Source: JBQTKD01 sp052386455 (lineage in GTDB: Bacteria > Actinomycetota > Actinomycetes > Sporichthyales > Sporichthyaceae). From it: 64,000 nt of DNA. The stretch spans positions 3,123 through 67,122 of the forward strand of contig JBQTKD010000042.1 in the NCBI GenBank assembly GCA_052386455.1, written 5' to 3'. Position numbers and translations under genes: made by a program. Numbering within the stretch: the first letter of the stretch is position 1; the number at the start of each line of letters is the position of its first letter. A model generated the notes under the pieces. That model saw only the letters and a program-made list of their open reading frames with translations, was not told where the DNA came from and ran no database searches. Of this stretch, positions 1-7,586 are shown in pieces.

Positions 1-56
1 GCAGCGTCAGGTTCCCTCCCTGCGTGGGGAAACCGCCGATGTCCGGTTTGTCCGGC

Positions 57-84
57 TCAAGTGGCCTGCGCGGCATACCGAAGC
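57..84 (+). promoter_or_regulatory. Candidate WhiG-type promoter, weak -10
   Basis: TCAA at 57-60, a 16-nt spacer, then ACCGAAGC at 77-84, 36 nt before the start at 121. Only CCGA of the -10 consensus GCCGATAA is kept. It is listed because the same TCAA-N16 layout recurs before other pilus units in this window. Confidence 0.4.
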
Positions 85-120
85 TCTCGGTGCATATCGT
101 CGAGAGCTGAGGAGTTGCCG

Positions 121-996
121 GTGCGTACGTCGCGAATCGGTGAGGTTGTTGCGGCCGTCGCCGTCGTTTCCGGTGTGGTGGCCGCCGGTGCCGTGTACGC
201 GAACAACCTCGGGGAGGGACCGGAGCGCGTGCAGGTGGCCGACCTCGCTTCGGCGACGAGCGACCAGGCGAGCACCGTGGCCGAGAGGGCGACCGAGAAG
301 GTCGTCGCGCCGGTCCCGTCCACGCCGGTCCCGGCCAAGGTGCCCGCCGTCGATACGGTGCAGAAGTTCGTCGCGACTCCGAAGCCGGCGAAGGCGGTCT
401 GCAGCGCGCGCAAGGGCGCCGTGGCACTCACGGTGGACGCGTTGGTCCACGCCCTCGGAGCGCCGGGCGGCACGGTGCGCAGCGAGGCGGCCGAATCGAC
501 GATCGTGGCGCGACCGGCCAAGGGCAACGGGTGCACGAAGAACGTCAAGCTGTTCATGGGCGAGAACTACGCCTTCGAAGGCCGGTTGCCCTACGGCAGC
601 TGGGTGTTGGACGCTTCGCTGAGCGGCGCACGGAAGTCCGTCGCTCTCCTGGTGGACGGTGCCAGCGTGGCCGTGGCTCCGCAGCTGCTCGACGGAAACT
701 GCGGTGGAGTGGCCGAGGTCGAGGTGCGGACGCGGACCGAGGACTCCGAGCTCGGACTCAGCGGCCCGCTTCCCGGTACGAAGGTGACCGCCAAGCGAGT
801 CCCGGACGGCGAGTGCGCGATCCCCGCCCAGTCCACCTTCACGACCGGCGCCGACGGCACCTTCGTCGGAAGCCTCGGGTACGGCGACTGGATGTTCTCG
901 ATGGGCACCGGCGATCAGCGCATCAGCGAGTTCGTCGTCGTCGGCAGGGACACCGACGAGATCGAGCTGACCCGCACCGTCGACGTCCTCGGCTAA
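121..996 (+). CDS. Secreted/membrane-anchored pilus-locus protein with two Cys-paired YGxW domains
   Basis: This 291-aa protein belongs to no family I recognise. GTG at 121 is preferred because GAGGAG lies at 109-114, six bases upstream. One hydrophobic segment at about residues 8-26 looks like a signal anchor. A Thr/Pro/Val-rich linker follows to about residue 90, then two similar units. Each unit has two cysteines (C94/C138 and C194/C232) and ends in a G-x-L-x-YG-x-W motif (LPYGSW 156-161, LGYGDW 252-257). The next gene encodes the same architecture. Its position ahead of the minor-pilin genes suggests a surface or pilus-associated role, for example a tip or assembly factor. That role is inferred from context only. 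Confidence 0.7.
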   Translation: MRTSRIGEVVAAVAVVSGVVAAGAVYANNLGEGPERVQVADLASATSDQASTVAERATEKVVAPVPSTPVPAKVPAVDTVQKFVATPKPAKAVCSARKGAVALTVDALVHALGAPGGTVRSEAAESTIVARPAKGNGCTKNVKLFMGENYAFEGRLPYGSWVLDASLSGARKSVALLVDGASVAVAPQLLDGNCGGVAEVEVRTRTEDSELGLSGPLPGTKVTAKRVPDGECAIPAQSTFTTGADGTFVGSLGYGDWMFSMGTGDQRISEFVVVGRDTDEIELTRTVDVLG

Positions 997-1011
997 CCAC
1001 CACCGCCCTTA

Positions 1012-1096
1012 CGTCCGCTCGAACGTGTTGCGTCCGCTCATCCGAGGCCTATAGCCCACATCTGAGCGGACCCAACGGAGATTGAGCGGACGCAAC
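1012..1096. repeat. Cluster of four GAGCGGAC half-sites, including a 14-bp inverted repeat
   Basis: GTTGCGTCCGCTCA (1027-1040) is the exact reverse complement of 1083-1096. A near copy in the second orientation lies at 1063-1078, and a further half-site CGTCCGCTC at 1012-1020. They fill the gap before the promoter at 1113-1140. An activator or repressor operator array is possible; a terminator for the upstream gene is the alternative. Confidence 0.55.
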
Positions 1097-1112
1097 GGAT
1101 CGGTGGCTCGGC

Positions 1113-1140
1113 TCAACTCGGTGATCATCGGCGCCGATGC
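1113..1140 (+). promoter_or_regulatory. Candidate WhiG-type promoter
   Basis: TCAA at 1113-1116, a 16-nt spacer and GCCGATGC at 1133-1140, which matches six of eight bases of the sigma-28/WhiG -10 consensus GCCGATAA. It lies 34 nt before the GTG at 1175, leaving room for a normal leader with AGGGGAG at 1161-1167. Confidence 0.6.
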
Positions 1141-1174
1141 ACAGGGAACGCCAACGAAGCAGGGGAGCCGAACG

Positions 1175-2197
1175 GTGCACGGGTCGAGTCAGGCCGAGGG
1201 ACGGTCCCGGCGAAAGCCTCCGGAGAAGCGTGCGAGCTTCGCCTCGGCCGTGGCCACCGGTGCGGTACTCGCGGCCGTCGTCGCCGGCGGCGGCATTCTG
1301 CTCAACGCCGCAGGCGACGGTGGCGGTTCGGTGACCCAGTTGGACACCGGCGGTGGTTCGGGCTCCGCGGACGAGCTGGTGGAACAGATTCCGCTGGCCG
1401 AAGGCGCCGCCCCGGGCGCTCCCGAGTCCGGGGGGTTCCTGATCCCGGACTCGCTGAACATCCCCGACATCGAGATCCCGGACCTCACCGGCTCGTTCGT
1501 GGGCAGCGGCACCCCGCTCGCTCCGAGCGGCTCGGCGGGAGGGGCGAGGCCGAAGACGAACCCCGCGCCACCGAGCGGCGGCGGGTCGACCCCGAACGCG
1601 GCAACCTGCCCGACCTTCGAGGCTCCCGCCACGGTCGCGGTCAACACCGTCTATCCGGGCGGCAGCGCCGGCGACACCGTCGCCACGAGCAGCGGAACGC
1701 TGCGCGCCACGCGGGCCGCGTTCGGGCCCTGTGCGGCGAAGACCGTCGAGTTCGCCGTGGTCGACGGCCGCGCGACGGGGCCGCTCGGCTACGGCGCCTG
1801 GCTGCTGGCCCTCGACGACGCCAGCGCGGTCACGCAATGGCCGGTCGTCGTCGTGACGTCCACCAACGCGATCGCGGCCACGGCCAACGCGGAGGGCATC
1901 TGCTCCACGAAGGCGACCACGGTGACGGTCACCGCCACGAACAAGCCGCTGGTCCTCGGCCTGCTCGGCACCCCACTGATCTCCGGCAAGGTCGTCGCGA
2001 CCCCGGCGGCGAAGAACGGGCCGTGCCTGCCGAGCGCGGCCGTGCCCATCCAGCTCGACCTGCTGGGCAGGGGAACCGTCGAGCTCGCGCCCGGGACCTG
2101 GACGTTCACCGTGGCCGGTCGCTCGCTCGTCGAACCGGTCACCGTCGTCGCCGCCGAGTCCGGCGGGGAGCAGAGCGCCGTCCTCGTTGTGAAGTGA
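1175..2197 (+). CDS. Second secreted protein with two Cys-paired YGxW-type domains
   Basis: A 340-aa paralogue in architecture of the preceding gene. GTG 1175 follows AGGGGAG (1161-1167) by seven bases; a TTG at 1082 would remain in frame but has no comparable ribosome site. A basic N-terminus (residues 10-20) is followed by a hydrophobic anchor (about 24-46), then a long Gly/Ser/Pro-rich linker to about residue 142. Two units follow with cysteines C145/C186 and C243/C284, ending in LGYGAW (204-209) and LAPGTW (304-309). The cysteine spacing of about 40-45 residues matches the first protein, so each unit probably forms one disulfide outside the cell. Role unknown; a structural or adhesive pilus accessory is my inference. 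Confidence 0.7.
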   Translation: MHGSSQAEGRSRRKPPEKRASFASAVATGAVLAAVVAGGGILLNAAGDGGGSVTQLDTGGGSGSADELVEQIPLAEGAAPGAPESGGFLIPDSLNIPDIEIPDLTGSFVGSGTPLAPSGSAGGARPKTNPAPPSGGGSTPNAATCPTFEAPATVAVNTVYPGGSAGDTVATSSGTLRATRAAFGPCAAKTVEFAVVDGRATGPLGYGAWLLALDDASAVTQWPVVVVTSTNAIAATANAEGICSTKATTVTVTATNKPLVLGLLGTPLISGKVVATPAAKNGPCLPSAAVPIQLDLLGRGTVELAPGTWTFTVAGRSLVEPVTVVAAESGGEQSAVLVVK

Positions 2198-2252
2198 CAC
2201 GGCGTCACTGCAAAGGACGGGTCTCGATTCCGCACAACCCGGTTCGCGGCAC

Positions 2253-2280
2253 TCAAGCACGGTTTGGCGGAAGCCGAAGT
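2253..2280 (+). promoter_or_regulatory. Candidate WhiG-type promoter for the minor pilin operon
   Basis: TCAA at 2253-2256, a 16-nt spacer and GCCGAAGT at 2273-2280 (GCCGA conserved), 33 nt before the start at 2314. Spacing is identical to the other candidate sites of the locus. Confidence 0.5.
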
Positions 2281-2313
2281 TCCCGGCGAGTGTCTTCCCG
2301 CCCGAGGAGTTCC

Positions 2314-2754
2314 GTGCCCAGTCGTATCCGTCGCGATCGCCACGGCGACGCCGGCTTCAGCCTGATGGAAGTCGTGGTTGCGCTGGGCGTCTTCTCGCTC
2401 ATCGCGACGGCGGGAGCCGGGACCATGATCAAGTCCTTGAACACGTCGGCGGACAACCGCGAGCGGGTGCGCGCGGCGAGCCTTGCGGACCAGGAAATCG
2501 AGCGGACGCGGGCCGCCTTCCGGGTCTCGCCGGCGTCGGTCCTCGACGACCTCGACGCGGCCTACGACGTCGGAGTCGAGGGCGACCTCTACTCGGTCGT
2601 CCGCGACGTCACCTGGCTGAACAAGGACGGCACCACCGTCGGCGGCCCGTTCGACGCGACGACCGGCGAGCTGCTGCGCGTGGAGGTCCGGGTGCGGTGG
2701 CAGAGCCTGGACGCCGCCCGCCCCGCCGTCATCAACACGACGGTGCTGTCGTGA
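2314..2754 (+). CDS. Type IV minor prepilin, PilV-like
   Basis: A 146-aa prepilin-like protein. It has a short basic leader (VPSRIRRDRHGDAG) and the class III signal GFSLMEV, with cleavage expected after G14 and the hallmark Glu at mature position +5 (E19). A hydrophobic helix spans about residues 15-38. GTG 2314 is chosen because GAGGAG lies at 2304-2309 and the leader then has typical length. The rest is a small globular domain without recognised motifs. It overlaps the next gene by four bases (GTGA), so translation is probably coupled. By analogy with PilV/GspI it should be a minor pilin helping to initiate pilus assembly, processed by the peptidase encoded at 22770. Confidence 0.85.
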   Translation: MPSRIRRDRHGDAGFSLMEVVVALGVFSLIATAGAGTMIKSLNTSADNRERVRAASLADQEIERTRAAFRVSPASVLDDLDAAYDVGVEGDLYSVVRDVTWLNKDGTTVGGPFDATTGELLRVEVRVRWQSLDAARPAVINTTVLS

Positions 2755-3419
2755 AGCCGCGCCGGGACACCGGGGCCGGCCTCGTCGAGGTCATGGTCGG
2801 GGTCGTGATCTTCTCCGTGGTGACGGGGCTGCTCGCCACCTTCTCCGTCGACATGATCCGCAAGGGCTCCGGGACCACGAGCCGGCTCGGCAACACCGAC
2901 CAGCTGCGCGTGGCGATGGACGAGATCAGCAAGGGGCTGCGGATCGCCGTACGGCCCGAGCAGCTCAACCCCGCCTGCACCGTTGCGTGCGACGTCACCT
3001 TCTACGCACCCACCGCGACGTCGCTCGCGTTCTACGCCAACCACGGCGACGCCGCGGGGCCGCGGCTGACGACCTACCGAGTCGAGGCGGACCCGCAGCA
3101 CCCCGGCACCGGACGCTTGGTCGCGACCCTGCGGCCCGCCGCCACCCCGGTGGCGCTGAGCAGCACCTCGAGCACGTGCGCCACCGGCTGCGCGGAGCGC
3201 ACCCTCGTCCGCGGCCTGACCTGGCCGGTGCCGGCGGCGCCCTTCGTCTACGCCGGAGCCTCCTGCGCCACCGCCCTCGCGCAGCCCTCCGCGCCCGGGG
3301 CCGTCTCGCCGTCCGTCGCCTGCGTCGCGGTCGACCTGCGCACCGCCGGCGGGCGCGACTACGCCGGCACCAGCGTCACCTCCACCGTCTTCCTGCCGAA
3401 CTCCGCGATTGGGCGTTGA
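2751..3419 (+). CDS. Type IV minor prepilin, PilW/GspJ-like
   Basis: A 222-aa prepilin-like protein that starts on a GTG overlapping the previous stop. The leader VKPRRDTG is followed by AGLVEVMVG: cleavage after G8 leaves Glu13 at mature position +5, and a hydrophobic helix runs to about residue 30. The globular part contains paired cysteines (near residues 75/79 and in the later TCATGCAERT stretch), consistent with an extracellular, disulfide-stabilised domain. Length and operon order (PilV-like, then PilW-like, then PilX-like) match minor pilin sets in other type IV pilus systems. No transposon or frameshift signs were seen. Confidence 0.85.
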   Translation: MKPRRDTGAGLVEVMVGVVIFSVVTGLLATFSVDMIRKGSGTTSRLGNTDQLRVAMDEISKGLRIAVRPEQLNPACTVACDVTFYAPTATSLAFYANHGDAAGPRLTTYRVEADPQHPGTGRLVATLRPAATPVALSSTSSTCATGCAERTLVRGLTWPVPAAPFVYAGASCATALAQPSAPGAVSPSVACVAVDLRTAGGRDYAGTSVTSTVFLPNSAIGR

Positions 3420-3421
3420 GC

Positions 3422-5545
3422 ATGGGTTCCCTCTTCCGCGAGCGCCCGTCGGGCGACGACGGCTACGCGCTCGTCTCGGTCATCGGGCTCGGCACCGCGA
3501 TCCTGCTCTCGGTCGGCGCGGTGAGCGCCTACTCGCTGCAGGCGATGGACAGCGCGGGCTCCACCCAGGGCTTCCACGCCTCTATCCAGGCCGCGCAGGC
3601 CGGCGTCGACCAGTTCGTGGCGAAGCTCAACACCGCCACCTCGGCCGCGGACGTCACCGCGGCCATCGCCGCCGGGACCACGTGGCAGCCCATTCCCGGC
3701 TCGCAGGACGGCGTGGGCACCGCATGCACCGCCGTGGCGGGCGGGAGCCTCCCGCTGAACTGCCCGAAGTTCAAGTACGCCGCAGTCCCCACCGCGACCG
3801 GCTACGACATCGTGTCCACCGGCTACTCCCGCGGGGACACCCGCTCGGTGAAGGTGACGCTGCAGCAGCGGTCGGTGACCGACTACCTGTACTACTCGGC
3901 GATCGAGGCCGCCGACCCGCTGGACGGCTTCGTGTACCCGAACATTCTCGGCACCGGTGGCGCGCCCGCCGGTTGCGAGTACCCCTCCTGGGGCGCCAAC
4001 CCCACCCAGGTGCGCCCACCGAGCGGATGCCGGGTTCCCGTGTGGCGCGGCCTGGACGCCACGGACGGCAGCCGTGTACACACCTCCGACGTATTCGGGG
4101 CCTCGGGCAGCCCCGCCTTCGACAGCCGGGTCAGCGTCGCATCGCCGGCCTGCGCGGCCAACGTCGCGAACTGCGTCGTCGGTGGCAACCCGACCTACGG
4201 CCAGGGCAACCCGAGCTACGCCGACGACCTGACGATGCCCACCGCGCCGCTGGACCAGATCGCGCTCGCGGCACTGGCCGCCACCGGATGCACCTACACC
4301 GGCCCGACGCGCATCGAATTCCTGAAGGGCGCCGACTCCGGCAAGATGCGGGTCTGGAGCCCGCAGACCTCCTACGCGAACCCGGCCGACACCACCCGCT
4401 GCCTGGGCACTCCGCCGCCGGCGAACCTGCTCAACGCGACGGCCTCGGTGAACGTCACGGTCACCGACGCCAACCGCCCGCTCCTGGCCAACATCCTCGG
4501 GATCAACCTGACGGGCCTCACCTGTTCGCTGCTCGGCCTGCTCTGCACCGGCAGCACCACCTCGGTGTCGCTGAGCGCGATCCTCGGCGCCAGTGCGAAC
4601 CTGCCGCTGCTCAACGACCTGACGGCGATGTTGCCGTACAACCCGACCCCCGTCGCGATTCCCGCCGCCATCCACGTGAAGGACGCGACCGCGTCCGGTG
4701 CGACGACACTGCTGCAGAACACGCAGTGCCTGCTGGCCTCGGCCGCCGGCCTCGGCCTGCACTCCGGCGACCTGCAGTTGGCGCTCAACGGACTGCTGAG
4801 CTCGGCGGGCGCGCAGCGGTGCCGGGCGGGCGACCTGTACCTCAGCGGCGAGCTGAGCGGGAAGACGACGATCGGCACCACGGGCAGCGTGACGATCGTC
4901 GACGACCTGACCTACAAGAGCCGTACCACCGACATGCTCGGGATCGTGGCCCTGGGCCCGGTCGAGGTCTACAACTCGCTGCAGTGCGTGGTCGGGCTCG
5001 GCACCTGCATGTCGCTGAGCAGCCTGTCCTCGCTCCTGCCGAGCGTCCGCAACCTGCTGCTCAACCCCACGCCGACCAAGGCGGACCTGACCAACGTCCT
5101 GAACTCCCTCGGCGCCAACGAATCGGTGGCGGTCGAGGCGTCGATCCTGACCTACCGTCGCTTCGGGGTTCAGCTGCCGGTCCTCAGCCCCAGCCTGAAC
5201 GTGGGCCTGATCAACCAGCTCGTGAACCTCAACGTCTCCCCGCCGAATCTCAACGTGTTCGGCTCGGTGGCGCAGCGCTACCGCGGCCTGACGTCCGCGG
5301 ACCTGCTCACCGTCACCACCACGGCCAGCGGCACGGCCAGTGGGGCGATCTCCGGCGGACCGCTCACCGTCACGGGCCAGGCGGTGGCCACGGTCGACCT
5401 GCTCTCGGCGAACGCGGACATCGGGTTCGCCCTCAAGATGCAGTACGACAAGCGCCTCCTGACGCAGAAGCCGAGCCACCTGCCGGTGTCTACGGCGGCG
5501 CACTGGGTCCAGGCGAGCTTCGCCGAGGTAAAGGCGGTCCCGTAG
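3422..5545 (+). CDS. Large PilX/GspK-like pilus membrane protein
   Basis: A 707-aa protein starting two bases after the previous stop, so in the same operon. N-terminal residues 11-20 (GDDGYALVSV) look like a prepilin site with G14 as cleavage residue, followed by a hydrophobic helix to about residue 38. The +5 position is Ser19 instead of Glu, as in GspK-type minor pseudopilins, which also lack this residue. The long exported region is rich in Thr, Asn, Gly and Leu and carries scattered cysteine pairs; I see no enzyme motif. It is much larger than typical PilX (about 200 aa), so it may form a bulky tip or adhesin domain. That is an inference from size and order. Confidence 0.75.
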   Translation: MGSLFRERPSGDDGYALVSVIGLGTAILLSVGAVSAYSLQAMDSAGSTQGFHASIQAAQAGVDQFVAKLNTATSAADVTAAIAAGTTWQPIPGSQDGVGTACTAVAGGSLPLNCPKFKYAAVPTATGYDIVSTGYSRGDTRSVKVTLQQRSVTDYLYYSAIEAADPLDGFVYPNILGTGGAPAGCEYPSWGANPTQVRPPSGCRVPVWRGLDATDGSRVHTSDVFGASGSPAFDSRVSVASPACAANVANCVVGGNPTYGQGNPSYADDLTMPTAPLDQIALAALAATGCTYTGPTRIEFLKGADSGKMRVWSPQTSYANPADTTRCLGTPPPANLLNATASVNVTVTDANRPLLANILGINLTGLTCSLLGLLCTGSTTSVSLSAILGASANLPLLNDLTAMLPYNPTPVAIPAAIHVKDATASGATTLLQNTQCLLASAAGLGLHSGDLQLALNGLLSSAGAQRCRAGDLYLSGELSGKTTIGTTGSVTIVDDLTYKSRTTDMLGIVALGPVEVYNSLQCVVGLGTCMSLSSLSSLLPSVRNLLLNPTPTKADLTNVLNSLGANESVAVEASILTYRRFGVQLPVLSPSLNVGLINQLVNLNVSPPNLNVFGSVAQRYRGLTSADLLTVTTTASGTASGAISGGPLTVTGQAVATVDLLSANADIGFALKMQYDKRLLTQKPSHLPVSTAAHWVQASFAEVKAVP

Positions 5546-5557
5546 CGGCCGGCGCTG

Positions 5558-5582
5558 GGCCCGGACCTTCGCGGTCCGGGCC
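5558..5582 (+). terminator. GC-rich hairpin after the minor pilin operon
   Basis: Perfect 10-bp inverted repeat GGCCCGGACC / GGTCCGGGCC with a TTCGC loop, 13 bases after the stop at 5545. There is no clear T-tract, as is common for actinobacterial terminators. Confidence 0.6.
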
Positions 5583-5639
5583 TTCGGCGTTGTGACGAAA
5601 CGCCACCGTGGAGGGGGTTCGGCCGCCTATCGTCCAGCC

Positions 5640-6293
5640 ATGCGGTGGGGGCGAACATGCGTGGGCGTGGCGGCGGTGCTCGCGGCGGGCGTGCTGGCCG
5701 CCGCGTGCTCCGGCAGCGCTTCACTCGGGGCGGCCGATGCATCGTGCGGCCGGTCGCCCGACGCCGAACAGCGCGACGTGGACTACGAGGACAGCCCCGA
5801 GACCCCATTCGGGCAGAGCGGTCCGGGGGAGCCCGTGGCCGTCCGCTTCGAGAACGCGAACCTCGAGCCCGATCTGTGGGCACAGGTCGGACAGGCCGTG
5901 GAGCTCTGGTCGCCGAGCCGGTGCCTGCAGCTCGACACCGGCACCTGCACGGGCGACGTCGGGTGCGTGCGCGTCCGCGCCCACTCCGCCGAGGAACTGA
6001 ACGGCTTGGTGCCGACGGAGGACTGGACCGATACCGACGGTCTGTTCGACGGCGAAAACCGCGGCGCCGCACGGATCGGCGGCACCATCACGCTCAACCT
6101 CACGCTGTTCGACGAGATGAACGCCAACGGCCGGCTGGTCACCATCGCCCACGAGATGGGCCACGCCTTTGGGCTGCGGCATCGCCGCGACGACGACGCG
6201 ATGATGAACGCCGACACCTCCGACGAGACCGATCCGCGCCCGGACCGAACGGACTTCGCGAACCTGCGGGCGATCTACGGTGCCGTGGGGTAG
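5640..6293 (+). CDS. Lipoprotein zinc metalloprotease, metzincin-like
   Basis: A 217-aa predicted exported lipoprotein. ATG 5640 gives a normal signal peptide (hydrophobic residues about 8-22) with Cys23 as the likely lipidated residue. The zinc site HEMGHAFGLRH (H170, E171, H174, H180) fits the metzincin pattern HExxHxxGxxH, and a Met in DDAMMN just after could be the Met-turn. Four further cysteines (C36, C94, C102, C108) may form disulfides. The protein is probably anchored outside the membrane and cleaves exported or surface proteins. Its position after the pilin operon's terminator suggests its own transcription; a link to the pilus is only positional. Confidence 0.75.
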   Translation: MRWGRTCVGVAAVLAAGVLAAACSGSASLGAADASCGRSPDAEQRDVDYEDSPETPFGQSGPGEPVAVRFENANLEPDLWAQVGQAVELWSPSRCLQLDTGTCTGDVGCVRVRAHSAEELNGLVPTEDWTDTDGLFDGENRGAARIGGTITLNLTLFDEMNANGRLVTIAHEMGHAFGLRHRRDDDAMMNADTSDETDPRPDRTDFANLRAIYGAVG

Positions 6294-6302
6294 CGACTCG
6301 GC

Positions 6303-6515
6303 ATGACGACCGATCCCTCCGTGTGCGTGTTCGCTCCCGATCCGCTGTTGACCGTCACGGTGGAGGCCGACCCGGACGGTGGCGACGAGATTCTCTGTGC
6401 ACCCTGACCTGCGGTTCGCGGCCGTCTCGACGGCCTGGCCGCCGGACAGGAACAGATCGTTGGGATGCTCGGCACGCTGATCGACCGCGAGCGGGGCGAG
6501 CCCGAGGACGGCTGA
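6303..6515 (+). pseudogene. Remnant: PfkB-type sugar kinase N-terminus with an in-frame stop
   Basis: ATG 6303 opens a frame of 34 codons ending at TGA 6405-6407. The first 30 residues (start MTTDPSVCVFAPDPLLTVTV) resemble the N-terminus of actinobacterial PfkB-family sugar kinases. After the stop the same frame continues for 35 codons to TGA 6513-6515 with an acidic, unrelated-looking tail. The rest of a kinase (about 280 residues) is absent. I read this as a deletion scar joining two gene ends. A short functional peptide is possible but unlikely. Confidence 0.45.
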
Positions 6516-6535
6516 GCCCGTGCCACGATGAGCAG

Positions 6536-7519
6536 GTGGAGTTGCTCGTCGCTCGCAACCCGGATCCGGACAGTTCGCTGCCCTACTTGCTGCGCCTGCC
6601 CATTGGTCTGGTGTTCCGCGTCAAGGACACCTGGCCCCGCACGGCCGCGGTGTTCTGCTACCCGGTGCCCGCCTCGGACTGGCCCGCCGAGCCCGACGTC
6701 GTCGAACGCGTCCCGTTGGTGTCCTGTCAGCGGCGCGGAGCGGCCATCGACGTCGTCGCCGACCGCGCCCGTGAGCAGCGCTCGCAGATCGTGTTTACCA
6801 AGGCGCGCGGGCGAGACATGGTCTTCTGACAGGGTCCCCGCACTCGCAAACAGGCCCGCCCGCAGGTGAGTCTCCCGACGGCGCGCGCCGCCGGGGCCAA
6901 GGCCACGACGGTCGACGGGCAGCTCGAGATCGTCGTCGACACCCGCGAACGCTACGCCTTCTCCTTCGCCGACCAGCAGGTGCGCATTGCCCGTCGTGCC
7001 CTGCGGGTCGGCGACTACGCGGTGGTGCAGGCCGATCGGGTGGTGGCGGCCGTCGAGCGGAAGTCCCTGTCCGACCTGGTGTCCGGGCTCCTCGACGGAA
7101 AGCTGCGCTTCGCTCTCACCGAACTGGCCGCCCTTCCACGGGCGGCCGTGGTCGTCGAGGAGCGGTACTCGGCGATCTTCGCGCTCGCCCACCAGCGCCC
7201 CGCACAGGTCGCCGACGCGTTGGCCGAGCTGCAGGTGCGCTGGCCGGGCGTCCCCATCGCGTTCTGCGACAACCGGAAGATGGCGCAGGAGTGGACCTAC
7301 CGGTTCCTCGCCGCCGCGGCCGGGTGGGCGCACGACGAAGAGATCGCCGTTGCCCGGATCGGCGGGCCGGTGGCGATCGAGATCGACGGCGCGCCGCCGG
7401 CACCGGACCCGAGCGTCGCGGAGCTTCGGGCCTGGGCTCGTTCGGCCGGGATCGAGGTGCCCGATCGCGGCCGGCTCCGCCCCGAGGTTCTGCAGGCCTG
7501 GCGAGCCGCGCACACCTAG
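6536..7519 (+). pseudogene. ERCC4-type nuclease domain protein with Lsr2-like tail, interrupted by in-frame TGA
   Basis: The frame from GTG 6536 runs to 7519 but is broken by TGA at 6827-6829 after ...RGRDMVF; the next codons continue QGPRTRKQARP in the same frame. From memory of actinobacterial homologues a Trp sits here, so TGG to TGA is the simplest change. The downstream part (from an internal start near 6866, 217 aa) contains an ERCC4/XPF-like nuclease core (VDTRERYAF and VERKSLSDLVSG) and a C-terminal helix pair like the DNA-binding end of Lsr2 (VAELRAWARSAGIEVPDRGR). The intact protein would be a DNA-binding nuclease. The second half could still be made if re-initiated. Strand and codon use look normal. 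Confidence 0.75.
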
Positions 7520-7531
7520 CGCACCGCACGA

Positions 7532-7577
7532 CACCGCGGGCGGCCCCACACGTGGCGAGGAGGAGCCGCCCGCGGTG
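7532..7577. terminator. Bidirectional hairpin between convergent genes
   Basis: Perfect 13-bp inverted repeat CACCGCGGGCGGC (7532-7544) / GCCGCCCGCGGTG (7565-7577) with a 20-nt loop, between the ends of the ERCC4 gene (+) and pilC (-). Confidence 0.65.
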
Positions 7578-7586
7578 GTCCTGGGC

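Noticed and set aside
3359..5503. Long antisense frame opposite the pilin operon
   Set aside because: Arg/Gly/Val/Glu-rich translation without motifs, typical of a shadow frame in GC-rich DNA; the + strand gene has clear prepilin features and codon bias.
6827..6829. TGA in the ERCC4 gene as a selenocysteine codon
   Set aside because: Homologues carry Trp to my knowledge, no Cys equivalent is expected at this position, and no SECIS-like hairpin is evident after it.
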